From Actinomycetota bacterium (GTDB lineage: Bacteria > Actinomycetota > Acidimicrobiia > Acidimicrobiales > Microtrichaceae): a DNA stretch of 46,008 bases. The notes under the pieces were generated by a model. It was given only the letters and a program-made list of their open reading frames with translations, had not been told where the DNA came from and searched no databases. The stretch spans positions 1 to 46,008 of the forward strand of contig VGBZ01000018.1 of NCBI GenBank assembly GCA_016870275.1, written 5' to 3'. The position numbers and the translations under genes were made by a program. Each line of letters opens with the position of its first letter. The stretch's first letter is position 1. Shown piece after piece: positions 20,705-29,660 of this stretch.

Positions 20705-20710
20705 ACCCTA
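20705..20710 (-). promoter_or_regulatory. -10 box (TAGGGT) of trpS, leaderless
   Basis: Reads TAGGGT on the minus strand and lies 7 nt before the trpS GTG. Together with the scpA box it leaves a 97-bp divergent promoter region (20698-20794). Confidence 0.6.
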
Positions 20711-20782
20711 CCGGGGTGACCGGGCCGCTCCGGGCGTCGATTCGATCCGAATCACATGGATGTGACTTGAGGTGCCAGCGGC

Positions 20783-20788
20783 TACGGT
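20783..20788 (+). promoter_or_regulatory. -10 box (TACGGT) of scpA, leaderless
   Basis: TACGGT, 6 nt, then the scpA GTG at 20795. No ribosome binding site is possible in the spacer. Confidence 0.6.
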
Positions 20789-20794
20789 AATCGG

Positions 20795-21613
20795 GTGGCC
20801 TACGAGGTGTCGACCGAGGTGTTCGAGGGTCCGTTCGACCTGTTGCTCCACCTGATCCTGCGCGACCAGCTCGAGATCCACGATGTGTCGCTCGCCTCCA
20901 TCGTGGATGCGTACCTCAGTGAACTCGCTCGTCTCGAGTCGCTCGACCTGGAGGTCGCCACCGAGTTCCTCCTGATCGCCGCCACCCTCGTGGAGCTCAA
21001 GGCACGTCGCCTGCTCCCCGACGACCGTGACGTCGACCTCGATGAGGACCTGTCACTCTGGGAGGAGCGTGACCTCCTCCTGGCGCGTCTGCTCGAGTGC
21101 AAGACGTTCAAGGACGCAGCAGTGGCTCTGGCCCGCAGACAGGCAGCAGCCACTCGATCCGTACCACGCCGGTGTGGACCCGAGGAGCGGTACCTCGATC
21201 TGGCACCGGACCTGTTGGCCGGCGTCACGCCCGGGGACATCCATGCGGCCTACCGCCGGGCCGTGACCCCTCGCCCGGAGCCCGTGATCGACCTGTTCCA
21301 CGTCGCTCCGATCAGAGCCAGCGTGGTCGACGCCGTCGCCGAGCTCTGTGTCGAGCTCACGGGAGCCGGCCGGCAGTCGTTCCGTGAGCTGACCGGTGCG
21401 CTCATCGAACGCCTCGAGGTGGTCGTCCGGTTCCTGGCACTGCTCGAATTGTTCAAGCAGGGTCTTGTGGATCTCCATCAGGCAGTGACGTTCGGTGACA
21501 TCGAGATCGAGTGGATCGGGAGTGACGATGCCGGTGCAGGCGCAGCAGCGGGCGTGCTCAGCTTCATCGACGAGTACGACGCCGCCGACCCGATCGTCTC
21601 AGCCCAGCTGTGA
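20795..21613 (+). CDS. scpA: Segregation and condensation protein A
   Basis: 272 aa kleisin subunit of the SMC-ScpAB condensin. The N-terminus EVFEGPFDLLLHLILRDQLEIHDVSLASI is the typical ScpA entry, with VATEFLLIAATLVELKARRLLP next (about 54-76) and a C-terminal winged-helix segment (FLALLELFKQGLVDLHQ then FGDIEI). It bridges SMC heads and binds ScpB. GTG start; stop overlaps scpB. Confidence 0.95.
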   Translation: MAYEVSTEVFEGPFDLLLHLILRDQLEIHDVSLASIVDAYLSELARLESLDLEVATEFLLIAATLVELKARRLLPDDRDVDLDEDLSLWEERDLLLARLLECKTFKDAAVALARRQAAATRSVPRRCGPEERYLDLAPDLLAGVTPGDIHAAYRRAVTPRPEPVIDLFHVAPIRASVVDAVAELCVELTGAGRQSFRELTGALIERLEVVVRFLALLELFKQGLVDLHQAVTFGDIEIEWIGSDDAGAGAAAGVLSFIDEYDAADPIVSAQL

Positions 21614-22332
21614 GTGTTGAACCGGCGCCTGACGCCTCCCGGTCGCCGGCCCAGCGGGACGAGGCGAGAAGGGCGCTCGAGGCGGTGCTGATGGTGGTCG
21701 AGTCGCCCGTTGAATCCACGCTGCTCGCCCAGCTCATCGAACTGCCAGCAGAGTTCGTCGAGGGACTGCTCGTCGAACTCGCCGACTCCTACACCGCCGA
21801 GCGTCGGGGTTTCGAGCTGGTTCGGGTTGCTGGCGGCTGGCGGCTCCAGAGCCACCCGGACTGCGCCCCGTGGGTCGAGCGATTCGTCCTCAGCGGCCAG
21901 AGCAGCCGTCTCTCCGCCGCAGCCCTCGAGACGCTGTCGATCGTGGCATACAAGCAACCGATCTCACGAGGGCAGATCGCAGCCATCCGGGGCGTCAACG
22001 TCGACGGAGTGGTCCGCACGCTCGAACACCGTGGCTACATCGCCGAGGTCGGCCGGGACGACGGGCCCGGTCTGGCAATCATGTACGGCACGACCAAGGA
22101 GTTCCTCGAGCGGCTCGGAATCAACGACCTCTCCGACCTCCCATCGCTCGGAGACTTCATTCCCGGCGCCGAGGTCGTCGAGGCCCTCGAACACGGGTTG
22201 CGCCCCGTGGACCCGACCGACCCGAGCGACTCGACCGATTCAACCGGGGCGACCGAGGCGACCGATCTCACCGGCGAGGTCGCCGCTGAGCGGGCTCCGG
22301 ACACCTCCGGCGAGCCGTATCGGAGTGAGTGA
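21610..22332 (+). CDS. scpB: Segregation and condensation protein B
   Basis: 240 aa, two winged-helix domains. RRALEAVLMVVESPVE at 19-34, GFELVRVAGGWRLQSHP at about 73-89 and LSAAALETLSIVAYKQPISRGQI with IRGVNVDGVVRTLEHRGYI are the ScpB signatures. The last 45 residues are a Thr/Asp/Ser-rich disordered tail (DPTDPSDSTDSTGATEATD). Works with ScpA; GTGA overlap with scpA and 8-nt overlap with rluB. Confidence 0.95.
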   Translation: MSVEPAPDASRSPAQRDEARRALEAVLMVVESPVESTLLAQLIELPAEFVEGLLVELADSYTAERRGFELVRVAGGWRLQSHPDCAPWVERFVLSGQSSRLSAAALETLSIVAYKQPISRGQIAAIRGVNVDGVVRTLEHRGYIAEVGRDDGPGLAIMYGTTKEFLERLGINDLSDLPSLGDFIPGAEVVEALEHGLRPVDPTDPSDSTDSTGATEATDLTGEVAAERAPDTSGEPYRSE

Positions 22333-23086
22333 GCCCGACCCGCCCGAACGGCTCCAGAAGGTCCTCGCTCGGGCCGGCCTGGGCAGCCGGAGAACCTGTG
22401 AGGACCTCATCGTCGCCGGACGAGTCCGGGTGGACGGGAAGGTGGCGACGCTCGGTGACCGTGTCGCAGCCGACGCCGCGAGCGTCGAGGTCGATGGCGT
22501 ACCGATCGCCATCGATCCGACGCTGGTCCACTACCTGCTCAACAAGCCGCCCGGGGTGGTCACCACGGCGTCGGACACCCACGGACGGCCCACGGTGTTG
22601 GGGCTCGTGCCCGCCGAACCGCTCGTTCATCCCGTCGGTCGCCTCGACCTCGACACGGAGGGCTTGCTCCTGTTGACCAACGACGGTGCGCTGACCCATC
22701 GCCTGACCCACCCGAGCTTCGCTGTCGACAAGGAGTACCTCGCAGAGGTGAGCGGATCGCCCAGCCGTGGCGCCGTGCGATCCCTCCGTGAGGGCATCGA
22801 GCTCGACGACGGCCTCACGGCCCCTGCGACGGTGGCGCTCGTCGAGCGCAATGTCCTGCGAATCGTGATCCACGAGGGCCGCAACCGACAGGTTCGGAGG
22901 ATGTGCGCCGCAGTCGGCCACCCGGTGGTTCGTCTGGTTCGTACGAGGATCGGCCCGATCCGCGACGCCGATCTCCGACCCGGAGTGTGGCGTGAGTTGA
23001 CCCAGACCGAACTCCGGGCGCTGGAACAGGCAGCGACGGGCTCCGGCGCCGCTGCGGGACTCCACCCCGGCCCGAACGACCCCTGA
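22325..23086 (+). CDS. rluB: RluB/RsuA-family 23S rRNA pseudouridine synthase
   Basis: 253 aa. S4 domain at the N-terminus (RLQKVLARAGLGSRRTCEDLI, about 8-28), then HYLLNKPPGVVTT, the catalytic GRLDLDTEGLLLLTNDG with its Asp, and HEGRNRQVRRMCAAVGHPV. Family members make pseudouridine in 23S (RluB) or 16S (RsuA) rRNA; the context (scpB-rluB-cmk, as Rv1711) suggests the 23S type. GTG 22325 starts 8 nt before the scpB stop. Confidence 0.92.
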   Translation: MSEPDPPERLQKVLARAGLGSRRTCEDLIVAGRVRVDGKVATLGDRVAADAASVEVDGVPIAIDPTLVHYLLNKPPGVVTTASDTHGRPTVLGLVPAEPLVHPVGRLDLDTEGLLLLTNDGALTHRLTHPSFAVDKEYLAEVSGSPSRGAVRSLREGIELDDGLTAPATVALVERNVLRIVIHEGRNRQVRRMCAAVGHPVVRLVRTRIGPIRDADLRPGVWRELTQTELRALEQAATGSGAAAGLHPGPNDP

Positions 23087-23120
23087 CCGCAAAGGGATCT
23101 CGATTCCATCGGTGAGGTTC

Positions 23121-23126
23121 TAGGAT
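23121..23126 (+). promoter_or_regulatory. -10 box (TAGGAT) of aroH, leaderless
   Basis: TAGGAT, 8 nt, GTG 23135. It marks a new transcript for the aroH-tyrA-aroA group, 34 nt after the rluB stop. Confidence 0.6.
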
Positions 23127-23134
23127 CCGCCAAC

Positions 23135-23503
23135 GTGTCTGCGTCCGTACTGGGTCTCCGAGGTGCCACCACCGTCGACGTCGATGAGCAGACGCACATC
23201 GTCGATCGGGTCCAGCACCTCCTCGGAGCGATGCTCGAGCGCAACGACATCCACCACGATGATCTGATCTCGATCATCTTCACGGCCACCGACGACATCC
23301 ACAGCTGCTTTCCTGCGCTCGGTGCACGGGAGATGGGCCTCGGTGACGTGCCGTTGCTGTGTGCCCGTGAGCTCGACGTGATCGACGGCACACCGCAGTG
23401 CATTCGGGTGCTGATCCACTTCAATTCACTCAAGAGCCGGGCTGAGGTTCGTCATGTGTACCTCGAGGGTGCCTCGAATCTTCGCGACGACCTTCCGCAG
23501 TGA
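23135..23503 (+). CDS. aroH: Chorismate mutase, AroH class
   Basis: 122 aa, the size of monofunctional AroH mutases. LRGATTVDVDE near the N-terminus, the HHDDLISIIFTATDDIHSCFPA segment and LCARELDVIDGTPQCIRVLIH are typical of the Bacillus AroH trimer, including Arg residues of the active site. It converts chorismate to prephenate. The next gene, prephenate dehydrogenase, uses that product and starts in the aroH stop codon. Confidence 0.95.
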   Translation: MSASVLGLRGATTVDVDEQTHIVDRVQHLLGAMLERNDIHHDDLISIIFTATDDIHSCFPALGAREMGLGDVPLLCARELDVIDGTPQCIRVLIHFNSLKSRAEVRHVYLEGASNLRDDLPQ

Positions 23504-24570
23504 CCATGGCGGCCGGAACACAACGGCGAGCAGCGGTGGTCGGCGCGGGCGTGATCGGGGGCTCGGTGGGTCTGGCGCTCCGGCGAGCCGGTTGGCACGT
23601 CAGCATCTGGGACCAGGAAGCAGCCGTCGCCACAGCTGCGGTCGAACGCGGGGCCGCTGACCGCACCGGTGAGGATCCCGATGCGGAAGTGACGTTCCTC
23701 GCCGTCCCCGTGGGGGCTGTCATCGAGGTGGCCCGAGCGGCACTCGCCCACGGCGGTGTCGTGACCGACGTCGGCAGCGTCAAGGCACCACTGGTCGACG
23801 CCATCAACTCGCCCCGCTTCGTCGGTGGACATCCGATGGCGGGCTCCGAGGCCACCGGGCTCGACGGTGCCAGAGCCGACCTGTTCGACGGAGCGGTCTG
23901 GGTGCTCACACCGGGCGAGTCGACCGACCCTGCGGCGCTCGCCCTGGTCCACGGGGTCGTTCGCTCCTTCGGTTCAGACGTCGTGAGCCTGGCGCCGGCG
24001 GACCACGATCAGGTCGTGGCGTTGGTCTCACACGTTCCCCACCTGACTGCTGCGAGCCTGATGACCCTGGCGGCAGCCCGAGCGACTGACGATGCTGCCG
24101 TGCTCCGACTCGCCGCTGGGGGCTTCCGCGACATGACCCGGATTGCTGCGGGCGAACCCGGTATCTGGTTGGACATCTGCGAGGACAACCGAAATGCCAT
24201 CGTTGGGGTCCTCGACGATCTCCTGGCCACGCTCGGTGAGGTTCGCGATCTGGTGGTTCGTAGGGATCGCGCAGGTCTGCAACTCCGACTCGGAGATGCG
24301 CAGACTGCTCGACGGGGCCTGCCGTCCGGTGCGGTGATGCCGCTCGATCTCGCCGAGGTCAGGGTGGCGGTGCCGGACCGACCCGGAGAGCTCGCTGCGG
24401 TCACCACGATGGCCACTGATCTCTCGATCAACGTCGTCGACATTGAGGTCGCACACGCCGCCGGGCTCTCGCGTGGCCTGCTCATCATGGTGGTTGCCGT
24501 CGAGCGAGCCGAGGAATTCGCCGATGCCCTCACCAGGAGTGGTCGAGCTGCATCGGTGCACCCGTTGTGA
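23500..24570 (+). CDS. tyrA: Prephenate dehydrogenase with ACT domain
   Basis: 356 aa. NAD-binding VVGAGVIGGSVGLAL (about 12-26), GHPMAGSEATG (about 106-116) with prephenate-binding residues, helical dimer domain, and a C-terminal ACT domain from about 282 (VAVPDRPGELAAVTTMA), likely for feedback by tyrosine. Makes 4-hydroxyphenylpyruvate. Starts with GTG in the aroH stop (ATG 23506 also possible); GTGA overlap with aroA. Confidence 0.94.
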   Translation: MTMAAGTQRRAAVVGAGVIGGSVGLALRRAGWHVSIWDQEAAVATAAVERGAADRTGEDPDAEVTFLAVPVGAVIEVARAALAHGGVVTDVGSVKAPLVDAINSPRFVGGHPMAGSEATGLDGARADLFDGAVWVLTPGESTDPAALALVHGVVRSFGSDVVSLAPADHDQVVALVSHVPHLTAASLMTLAAARATDDAAVLRLAAGGFRDMTRIAAGEPGIWLDICEDNRNAIVGVLDDLLATLGEVRDLVVRRDRAGLQLRLGDAQTARRGLPSGAVMPLDLAEVRVAVPDRPGELAAVTTMATDLSINVVDIEVAHAAGLSRGLLIMVVAVERAEEFADALTRSGRAASVHPL

Positions 24571-25928
24571 GCGCCGGGATGGTTCGCCTGGGCTTGATCC
24601 CGCCGGGCCGACCACTCGACGCCACGGTCCGACCCCCGGGATCGAAGAGCGAGACGAACCGAGCACTGGTGTGTGCTGCCCTCGCCGCCGGTCGGTCGAC
24701 GCTCTCCGATGTCCTCCTCGCGGATGACACCATGGCCATGGTCGACTGTCTCTCGGGACTCGGTGTGCCGATCCGGGTCGAGGAGTCGTCAGCCGATACC
24801 ACTGACGGCTTCCCCGCTGTGGACAACGGACGCATCGTGGTGGACGGCGTCGACGGCCGGGTCCTCCCGACCAGCGAAGCCATCGATGCCCGCCTCTCGG
24901 GGACGACGGCGCGGTTCATCGCTCCCGTCGCTTCACTCGCAGCACGCACTGTCCGACTCACCGGTGCTCCCGGTCTCGTGGCCCGGCCGATTTCCGATCT
25001 GATCGCTGCACTCCGCAGCCTCGGAGTGCGTGTGGTTGAGACCGGTCGACCCGGACACCTTCCGCTGCAGATCAGCTCCTCGGACCGCTCGGGCATCGCC
25101 ATCACCGGGGGAGCCATCACCTTGCGGGGAGATGTGTCGAGTCAGTTCCTGTCCGGCCTGTTGCTCGCCGGGCCGTGCATGTCCGAGGGGCTGCGGGTCG
25201 ACCTCAGCACCGAACTGGTCTCAGAGCCCTACGTGGCTCTCACGATCGATGTGATGCGTCGTTTCGGGGCCGAGGTCGAGGGTGGGTCCGCCGACGGGTT
25301 CACGGTGGCCCCGACGGGATACCGATCCGCAGAACTGAGCATCGAGGCGGATGCCTCGGCGGCCTCGTACCTGATGGCGGCACCGCTGTTCGCCGGGGGA
25401 CGGATCCGGGTCAACGGGATCGGCACCGAAACCAGACAGGGCGATGCAGTCTTTGCGGATCTGCTGGCCTCCATGGGCGCTCAGGTGACCCAGGGAGCGG
25501 GTTGGACCGAGGTCGCCGCCGCCCGGACCCTCCGGGCGATCGATGTTGACCTCCGTGACGCATCGGACCTGGCCCAGTCGATCGCCGTGGTGGCGTCGAT
25601 CGCCGATGGAACGTCGAGGGTTCGGGGAATCGGATTCATCCGGGCCAAGGAGACCGATCGGATCGCTGCAACGGTCACCGAGCTCCGTCGAGTTGGGATC
25701 TCCGCTGAGGAGACCGACGACGGTTTCACGGTGGAGGGCGGAAGACCTCACGGTGCGGTGGTGCGTACCTACGGTGACCACCGGATGGCCATGAGCTTCG
25801 CTCTGCTCGGATTGCGTTCCACCGGTGTGGTGATCGAGGATCCCCAGTGCGTAGAGAAGACCTTTCCAGGATACTTCGGCGTGCTCGCTGGGCTCTCCGG
25901 TGACACGGCGGCGCAGCTAGATCCCTAG
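24567..25928 (+). CDS. aroA: 3-phosphoshikimate 1-carboxyvinyltransferase (EPSP synthase)
   Basis: 453 aa, two-domain inside-out barrel. VRPPGSKSETNRALVCAAL (about 21-39), RLSGTTARFIAP in place of the usual GNSGTT motif, GDVSSQFLSGLLL, ADASAASYLMAAPL, FIRAKETDRI and GDHRMAMSFALLGL near the end, all in order. It forms EPSP from shikimate 3-phosphate and PEP, upstream of chorismate. Coupled to tyrA; followed after 11 nt by cmk. Confidence 0.95.
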   Translation: MSAGMVRLGLIPPGRPLDATVRPPGSKSETNRALVCAALAAGRSTLSDVLLADDTMAMVDCLSGLGVPIRVEESSADTTDGFPAVDNGRIVVDGVDGRVLPTSEAIDARLSGTTARFIAPVASLAARTVRLTGAPGLVARPISDLIAALRSLGVRVVETGRPGHLPLQISSSDRSGIAITGGAITLRGDVSSQFLSGLLLAGPCMSEGLRVDLSTELVSEPYVALTIDVMRRFGAEVEGGSADGFTVAPTGYRSAELSIEADASAASYLMAAPLFAGGRIRVNGIGTETRQGDAVFADLLASMGAQVTQGAGWTEVAAARTLRAIDVDLRDASDLAQSIAVVASIADGTSRVRGIGFIRAKETDRIAATVTELRRVGISAEETDDGFTVEGGRPHGAVVRTYGDHRMAMSFALLGLRSTGVVIEDPQCVEKTFPGYFGVLAGLSGDTAAQLDP

Positions 25929-25931
25929 GAT
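25926..25931 (+). promoter_or_regulatory. -10 box (TAGGAT) of cmk, leaderless
   Basis: TAGGAT overlaps the last codons of aroA and its TAG stop; 8 nt later comes the cmk GTG. cmk may therefore be transcribed from its own start in addition to read-through. Confidence 0.55.
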
Positions 25932-25939
25932 GACCGCCG

Positions 25940-26626
25940 GTGCCTGATCAGATCGAACGGAATCACATTCGAGACCTGCAGATCATTGCGATCGACGGAC
26001 CCGCAGGTTCAGGGAAGTCGACCATCGCCAGGGCCCTCGCCCGACGGCTCGATCTCGAGTACCTCGACACCGGGGCGATGTACCGAGCCGTGGCATTCGC
26101 TGCGATCCGTAGCGGCATCGATATCGACGAAGCAGATCGAGTCGCCGAACTCTCGCGTCACCTCGTTCTCGAGGTGAGCGACAACGGAGTGTTCGTCGAT
26201 GGCGTGGACGCCACTTCAGCGATCCGCAACCAGGAGGTCACCCGGGCGGTCACGGAGGTGGCGACCAACCCCGGCGTACGCGAGGAACTCCGCAAACGGC
26301 AACGGGACTGGGCGATCGAACGTGGCGGGGGAGTCATCGAGGGGCGTGACATCGGCAGCGTGGTGTTCCCCGACGCCCCGCTCAAGGTGTATCTGACCGC
26401 ATCCCCAGAGGAGCGTGCGCGTCGTCGAGCGCTCGAACTCGCTGAGTTGGAGTACGACCAGGTCGCCCAGGACATGGCTCGTCGTGACGAACGCGACAGC
26501 AACCGTAGCGACAGTCCGCTCGTGGCACCTGACGACGCGTATCTCTGCGACACCACCGACCGCCCCGTTGATGAGGTGGTGGAGAATCTCGCCCGACGAT
26601 TCACCAGCCGCACGCCGGGAGGATGA
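25940..26626 (+). CDS. cmk: Cytidylate kinase
   Basis: 228 aa. P-loop IDGPAGSGKSTIA (about 18-30), EYLDTGAMYRAVA, GRDIGSVVFPDAPLKVYLTA and RDERDSNRSDSPL (LID and CMP-binding Arg/Asp) in the order of bacterial Cmk. Phosphorylates CMP and dCMP. GTG start with a short extra N-terminus (PDQIERNHIRDLQ). ATGA overlap with plsC. Confidence 0.96.
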   Translation: MPDQIERNHIRDLQIIAIDGPAGSGKSTIARALARRLDLEYLDTGAMYRAVAFAAIRSGIDIDEADRVAELSRHLVLEVSDNGVFVDGVDATSAIRNQEVTRAVTEVATNPGVREELRKRQRDWAIERGGGVIEGRDIGSVVFPDAPLKVYLTASPEERARRRALELAELEYDQVAQDMARRDERDSNRSDSPLVAPDDAYLCDTTDRPVDEVVENLARRFTSRTPGG

Positions 26627-27288
26627 ACCCCAAGCGCGAGAGCGTCCGACCGATCTCGCCAGCTGGCCGCACCCTGTACGGCTTCTTCCGGTTCATCGGC
26701 GTACTGCTGTGCCGCCTCCTCTGGCGGATGAAGGTGGAGGGTGGCGAGCGCTTGCCCTCGGGGGGTCCGTACGTGGTGGCACCAATCCATCGTTCGTACG
26801 TCGACTTCATCGTGGTGGGAGTCGCCGTGCCACGGGTGTGTCGATACATGGTCAAGGGGACCGTCTGGAGATCCCCGCTCGCCGGGCGACTCGCCGAGTT
26901 CATGGGATCCTTCCCGCTCAACCGGAACGAGACCGATCGAACCTCGCTGCGGCTGGCGGTCGAGGCCCTCGGGCTCGGCGATCCACTCGTGGTGTTCCCG
27001 GAGGGTCGACGCAAGGACGGACCGGTGGTCGAGGATCTCTTCGATGGGCCCGTCTGGGTGGCGAGCCGGGCCCGATGCCCGATCGTCCCGGTCGCTCTGA
27101 TCGACACCGACGTGGCTATGCCGATCGAACGGCCCCGTCCGGGATTCGCCAGAGTCCGTGTGGTGATCGGTGAACCCATCTACCCCGACGGCGCCGCCTC
27201 GGGGCGCATCTCCCGATCTGCGGTGACAGCCGGGACCGCTGAACTCCGACAGTCCCTCCAGGACCTCTACGACAGTCGTCTCCGCTGA
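26623..27288 (+). CDS. plsC: PlsC-like 1-acylglycerol-3-phosphate acyltransferase
   Basis: 221 aa. Hydrophobic N-terminal region (FFRFIGVLLCRLLW), HX4D motif in HRSYVDF (about 56-62), FPEGRRKDG (block III; usually EGTR) and CPIVPVALIDT. Such enzymes acylate lysophosphatidic acid at the membrane; related ones acylate other lipids. Overlaps cmk by 4 nt, a pairing also found in other bacteria. Ends 3 nt from the convergent ispH stop. Confidence 0.9.
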   Translation: MNPKRESVRPISPAGRTLYGFFRFIGVLLCRLLWRMKVEGGERLPSGGPYVVAPIHRSYVDFIVVGVAVPRVCRYMVKGTVWRSPLAGRLAEFMGSFPLNRNETDRTSLRLAVEALGLGDPLVVFPEGRRKDGPVVEDLFDGPVWVASRARCPIVPVALIDTDVAMPIERPRPGFARVRVVIGEPIYPDGAASGRISRSAVTAGTAELRQSLQDLYDSRLR

Positions 27289-27291
27289 GGT

Positions 27292-28356
27292 TCAGCGCAG
27301 CGCCGCGAGAGCGTCACTCGCCGGAACGTCTCGATCGCCAGTTGTTGCGCCTCTAGTAGGAGGCCCCCCGAGTCCGAAAGATGCGAACCTGTCGACCGCA
27401 GCGATCAGGTCTCGAAGGTTACGGGGAGGAGGGAAGTACTCGTCCTCGTCCACGACCCTGAGCGTCTCGGTTCCGTTCGTGGGGTTCAGGGCTGCGATCA
27501 CCTCGGCGACGAGTTCCTCGGGTGCGGAGGCCCCGGCGGTGACTCCGATGGTCCCCATGAGGTCTGCGCTTCCGTCGGCTCTGCGGGGAAGATCATCTAC
27601 GGAGTTGACTCGCAGGACCGTGGCGCAGCCGGACTCCCGAGCGAGTCGCTCGAGCGCAAGCGTGTTCGACGAGTTTGCCGATCCGATCACCACGATGGCG
27701 TCACAGCGTGGTGCGAGTTCGACCATGGCCGCTTGGCGGTTGGTGGTCGCAAAGCAGAGATCCGAGCGCCCGGGTGTCCAGATCTCCGGGAAGCGGGCAT
27801 GCGCCGCCTCGGCCACCGCAGCCCAATCCCGGTGCGACAACGTGGTCTGGGCCAGCAGTGCCACGTGTTCGCCCAGGTCCGGGAGCGCCTCGACGTCGGC
27901 GACGTGTTCGACCCGATGGATGGCCTCCGGCGCGACCGCCATGGTCCCGACGGCCTCCTCGTGGCCGTCATGGCCGATGTAGACGATCGTGTAGCCCTTC
28001 TCGGCCCGACTCCGGACCTCGTGGTGCACCTTGGTCACGAGCGGACAGACGGCGTCGACGACGAAGCTCCCGCGTCGGCGGGCAGCGTCGACGACGGCTG
28101 GGGCCGTTCCGTGAGCGGACAACATGATGGGCCGGCCCTCGGGCACGTCGTCGATGTCATCGACGAACACGACGCCGAGGGCCTCGAACCGATCGACCAC
28201 GACTCGATTGTGGACGATCTCGTGGTAACAGAAGACCGGACCCTCGAAGGATCGGACCATCCATGTGAGCGCCTTGATCGCCATCTCGACTCCGGCGCAG
28301 AAGCCCCTTGGTTCGGCCAGGATCACCCGTTCGACGGTTCCGGAGGATTCGCTCAC
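27292..28356 (-). CDS. ispH: 4-hydroxy-3-methylbut-2-enyl diphosphate reductase
   Basis: 354 aa, last step of the MEP isoprenoid pathway. The three iron-sulfur cysteines are C20 (GFCAG), C104 (AVCPLVTK) and C201 (LCFATTN); HEIVHN, LSAHG and YIGHDGHEEAVGT are also conserved, and SANSSNT and TAGASAPEEL lie in the C-terminal third. A 45-residue C-terminal extension is not needed for activity in relatives. GTG start with a leaderless box 6 nt upstream. Confidence 0.97.
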   Translation of the reverse strand: MSESSGTVERVILAEPRGFCAGVEMAIKALTWMVRSFEGPVFCYHEIVHNRVVVDRFEALGVVFVDDIDDVPEGRPIMLSAHGTAPAVVDAARRRGSFVVDAVCPLVTKVHHEVRSRAEKGYTIVYIGHDGHEEAVGTMAVAPEAIHRVEHVADVEALPDLGEHVALLAQTTLSHRDWAAVAEAAHARFPEIWTPGRSDLCFATTNRQAAMVELAPRCDAIVVIGSANSSNTLALERLARESGCATVLRVNSVDDLPRRADGSADLMGTIGVTAGASAPEELVAEVIAALNPTNGTETLRVVDEDEYFPPPRNLRDLIAAVDRFASFGLGGPPTRGATTGDRDVPASDALAALR

Positions 28357-28362
28357 GCTGTC

Positions 28363-28368
28363 AGGTTA
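28363..28368 (-). promoter_or_regulatory. -10 box (TAACCT) of ispH, leaderless
   Basis: TAACCT on the minus strand, 6 nt before the ispH GTG. It lies in the 40-nt gap after the lipoprotein hydrolase gene, so ispH can be transcribed separately. Confidence 0.5.
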
Positions 28369-28396
28369 CGACGGGGCCAGCGCTCGTCGTGTTCCC

Positions 28397-29569
28397 TCAG
28401 GGCGCATGGTCGTAGCGGGCGACGTCGTCGAAGCTCGCAAGCACGGCGTCGCCGAGGCCCACGGGCTCCGGATCGAGGCCGGAGCGGTAGCGCATCTCGG
28501 CGGTCACGAAGTGCTGCACTTCTTCCCAGACCTCGGGAGAGTCCCGGAAAGGAGGTACGGCGCAGCCGTCGTTGCCGAGCGTGAGGAGTTGTGGCGGGAT
28601 CGGGAGACCCGTGGCCAGCGCCAGTTGGACCACGCCGCCCTCCCCGATCTCGCAGATGTCGGTGAACGCATTGTTGTGTCCGGCACCGTTGAGTTCGACG
28701 ATCCGCTTCTGACCGGGGGTGAAGTCGTACCCGGTCCGAACGCCGTCGATCCTGGCGATGCCATCCTGGAGTCCGGCGATCCAGGTGATTGCCTTGCCCG
28801 CAGGGAGAACCGTTGATCCGTTCAGCAGGCTCAGGGGGAACACACCGCTCGCCATGGGGATCGCACTGTCCACGTCACTGCGGCCGAGCAACCGAATCGA
28901 TGTTCCTCCTCCTGCGGAGTGGCCGAACGGATAGACCGCGGAGCCGTCCACCGTTCCTGACAGCACCGAGAGCGGATCCATCCCGGCGGAACGCACCGCG
29001 TCGATCGCCAGACCGGCGACCACGGTGTCGGACTTCGGTGCGGCCGGAGGTGATCCGAGGACACCGCTGAGACCTCGTTCCAGATAGTCGGGTGAGGCCA
29101 CCACGAAGCCCCACGACGCCAGGTGGACAGTCAGCTCGGTCGACTGCAGGCGGTAGCTGGCGGCTCCGTGGGAGAACAGCGACAGGGGAAACGGTCCGGC
29201 CGCTGCCGGGACGTCGCGATGGGCATCGGTGAGGTACGGAGGGTTCACCTCGGGCGGAATGAGGGCGTCGAACGCCGGCGGAACGAAGTCCCTGATGAAG
29301 TAGGACTCCGCCGGGGTGGACCCGATACCCGCAACATCAGCCGGGTACCAGACCTCGACGTCACGGTCCCCGAGCGACAGCGTCGTCACGCCGACCGGGT
29401 ACGGCCCCGGTCCGACGTAGGCGGCCTCGGCCGCCCTGGGCGCCGCGTTCGGATCAGCGCCACCCGCCGGGGGCGGTGGCATGACGCAGGCACCCGCCAG
29501 AACGGCAACCACGCCGAGCATCACGGCGAGTCGGGATGGCATGAGTCGATGCTGCGTTCCGATGGTCAT
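28397..29569 (-). CDS. Secreted lipoprotein alpha/beta hydrolase (PAF-acetylhydrolase/chlorophyllase-like)
   Basis: 390 aa. Lipoprotein signal with lipobox LAGAC (C28), so anchored outside the membrane. Hydrolase features: LSLFSHGAASYRLQ (oxyanion region), YPFGHSAGGGTS with the nucleophile Ser in GHSAG, then a His in NGAGHNNAF. The overall layout resembles dienelactone/PAF-acetylhydrolase-type esterases; the substrate is unknown. ATG preceded by a G-rich GGGGGG tract 3-9 nt upstream that can serve as ribosome binding site. Divergent from the DUF512 gene. Confidence 0.87.
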   Translation of the reverse strand: MTIGTQHRLMPSRLAVMLGVVAVLAGACVMPPPPAGGADPNAAPRAAEAAYVGPGPYPVGVTTLSLGDRDVEVWYPADVAGIGSTPAESYFIRDFVPPAFDALIPPEVNPPYLTDAHRDVPAAAGPFPLSLFSHGAASYRLQSTELTVHLASWGFVVASPDYLERGLSGVLGSPPAAPKSDTVVAGLAIDAVRSAGMDPLSVLSGTVDGSAVYPFGHSAGGGTSIRLLGRSDVDSAIPMASGVFPLSLLNGSTVLPAGKAITWIAGLQDGIARIDGVRTGYDFTPGQKRIVELNGAGHNNAFTDICEIGEGGVVQLALATGLPIPPQLLTLGNDGCAVPPFRDSPEVWEEVQHFVTAEMRYRSGLDPEPVGLGDAVLASFDDVARYDHAP

Positions 29570-29648
29570 GGGTCCCCCCGGTTGTCGAACTCCCTCATGG
29601 TGTCACGGTCGAGCGCCTCGGACCACGTCGCCCGGCCAGGGGTGCGGG

Positions 29649-29654
29649 TAGGTT
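29649..29654 (+). promoter_or_regulatory. -10 box (TAGGTT), leaderless start of the DUF512 gene
   Basis: TAGGTT, 6 nt, GTG 29661. It heads the DUF512-der unit. Confidence 0.6.
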
Positions 29655-29660
29655 CTCAAG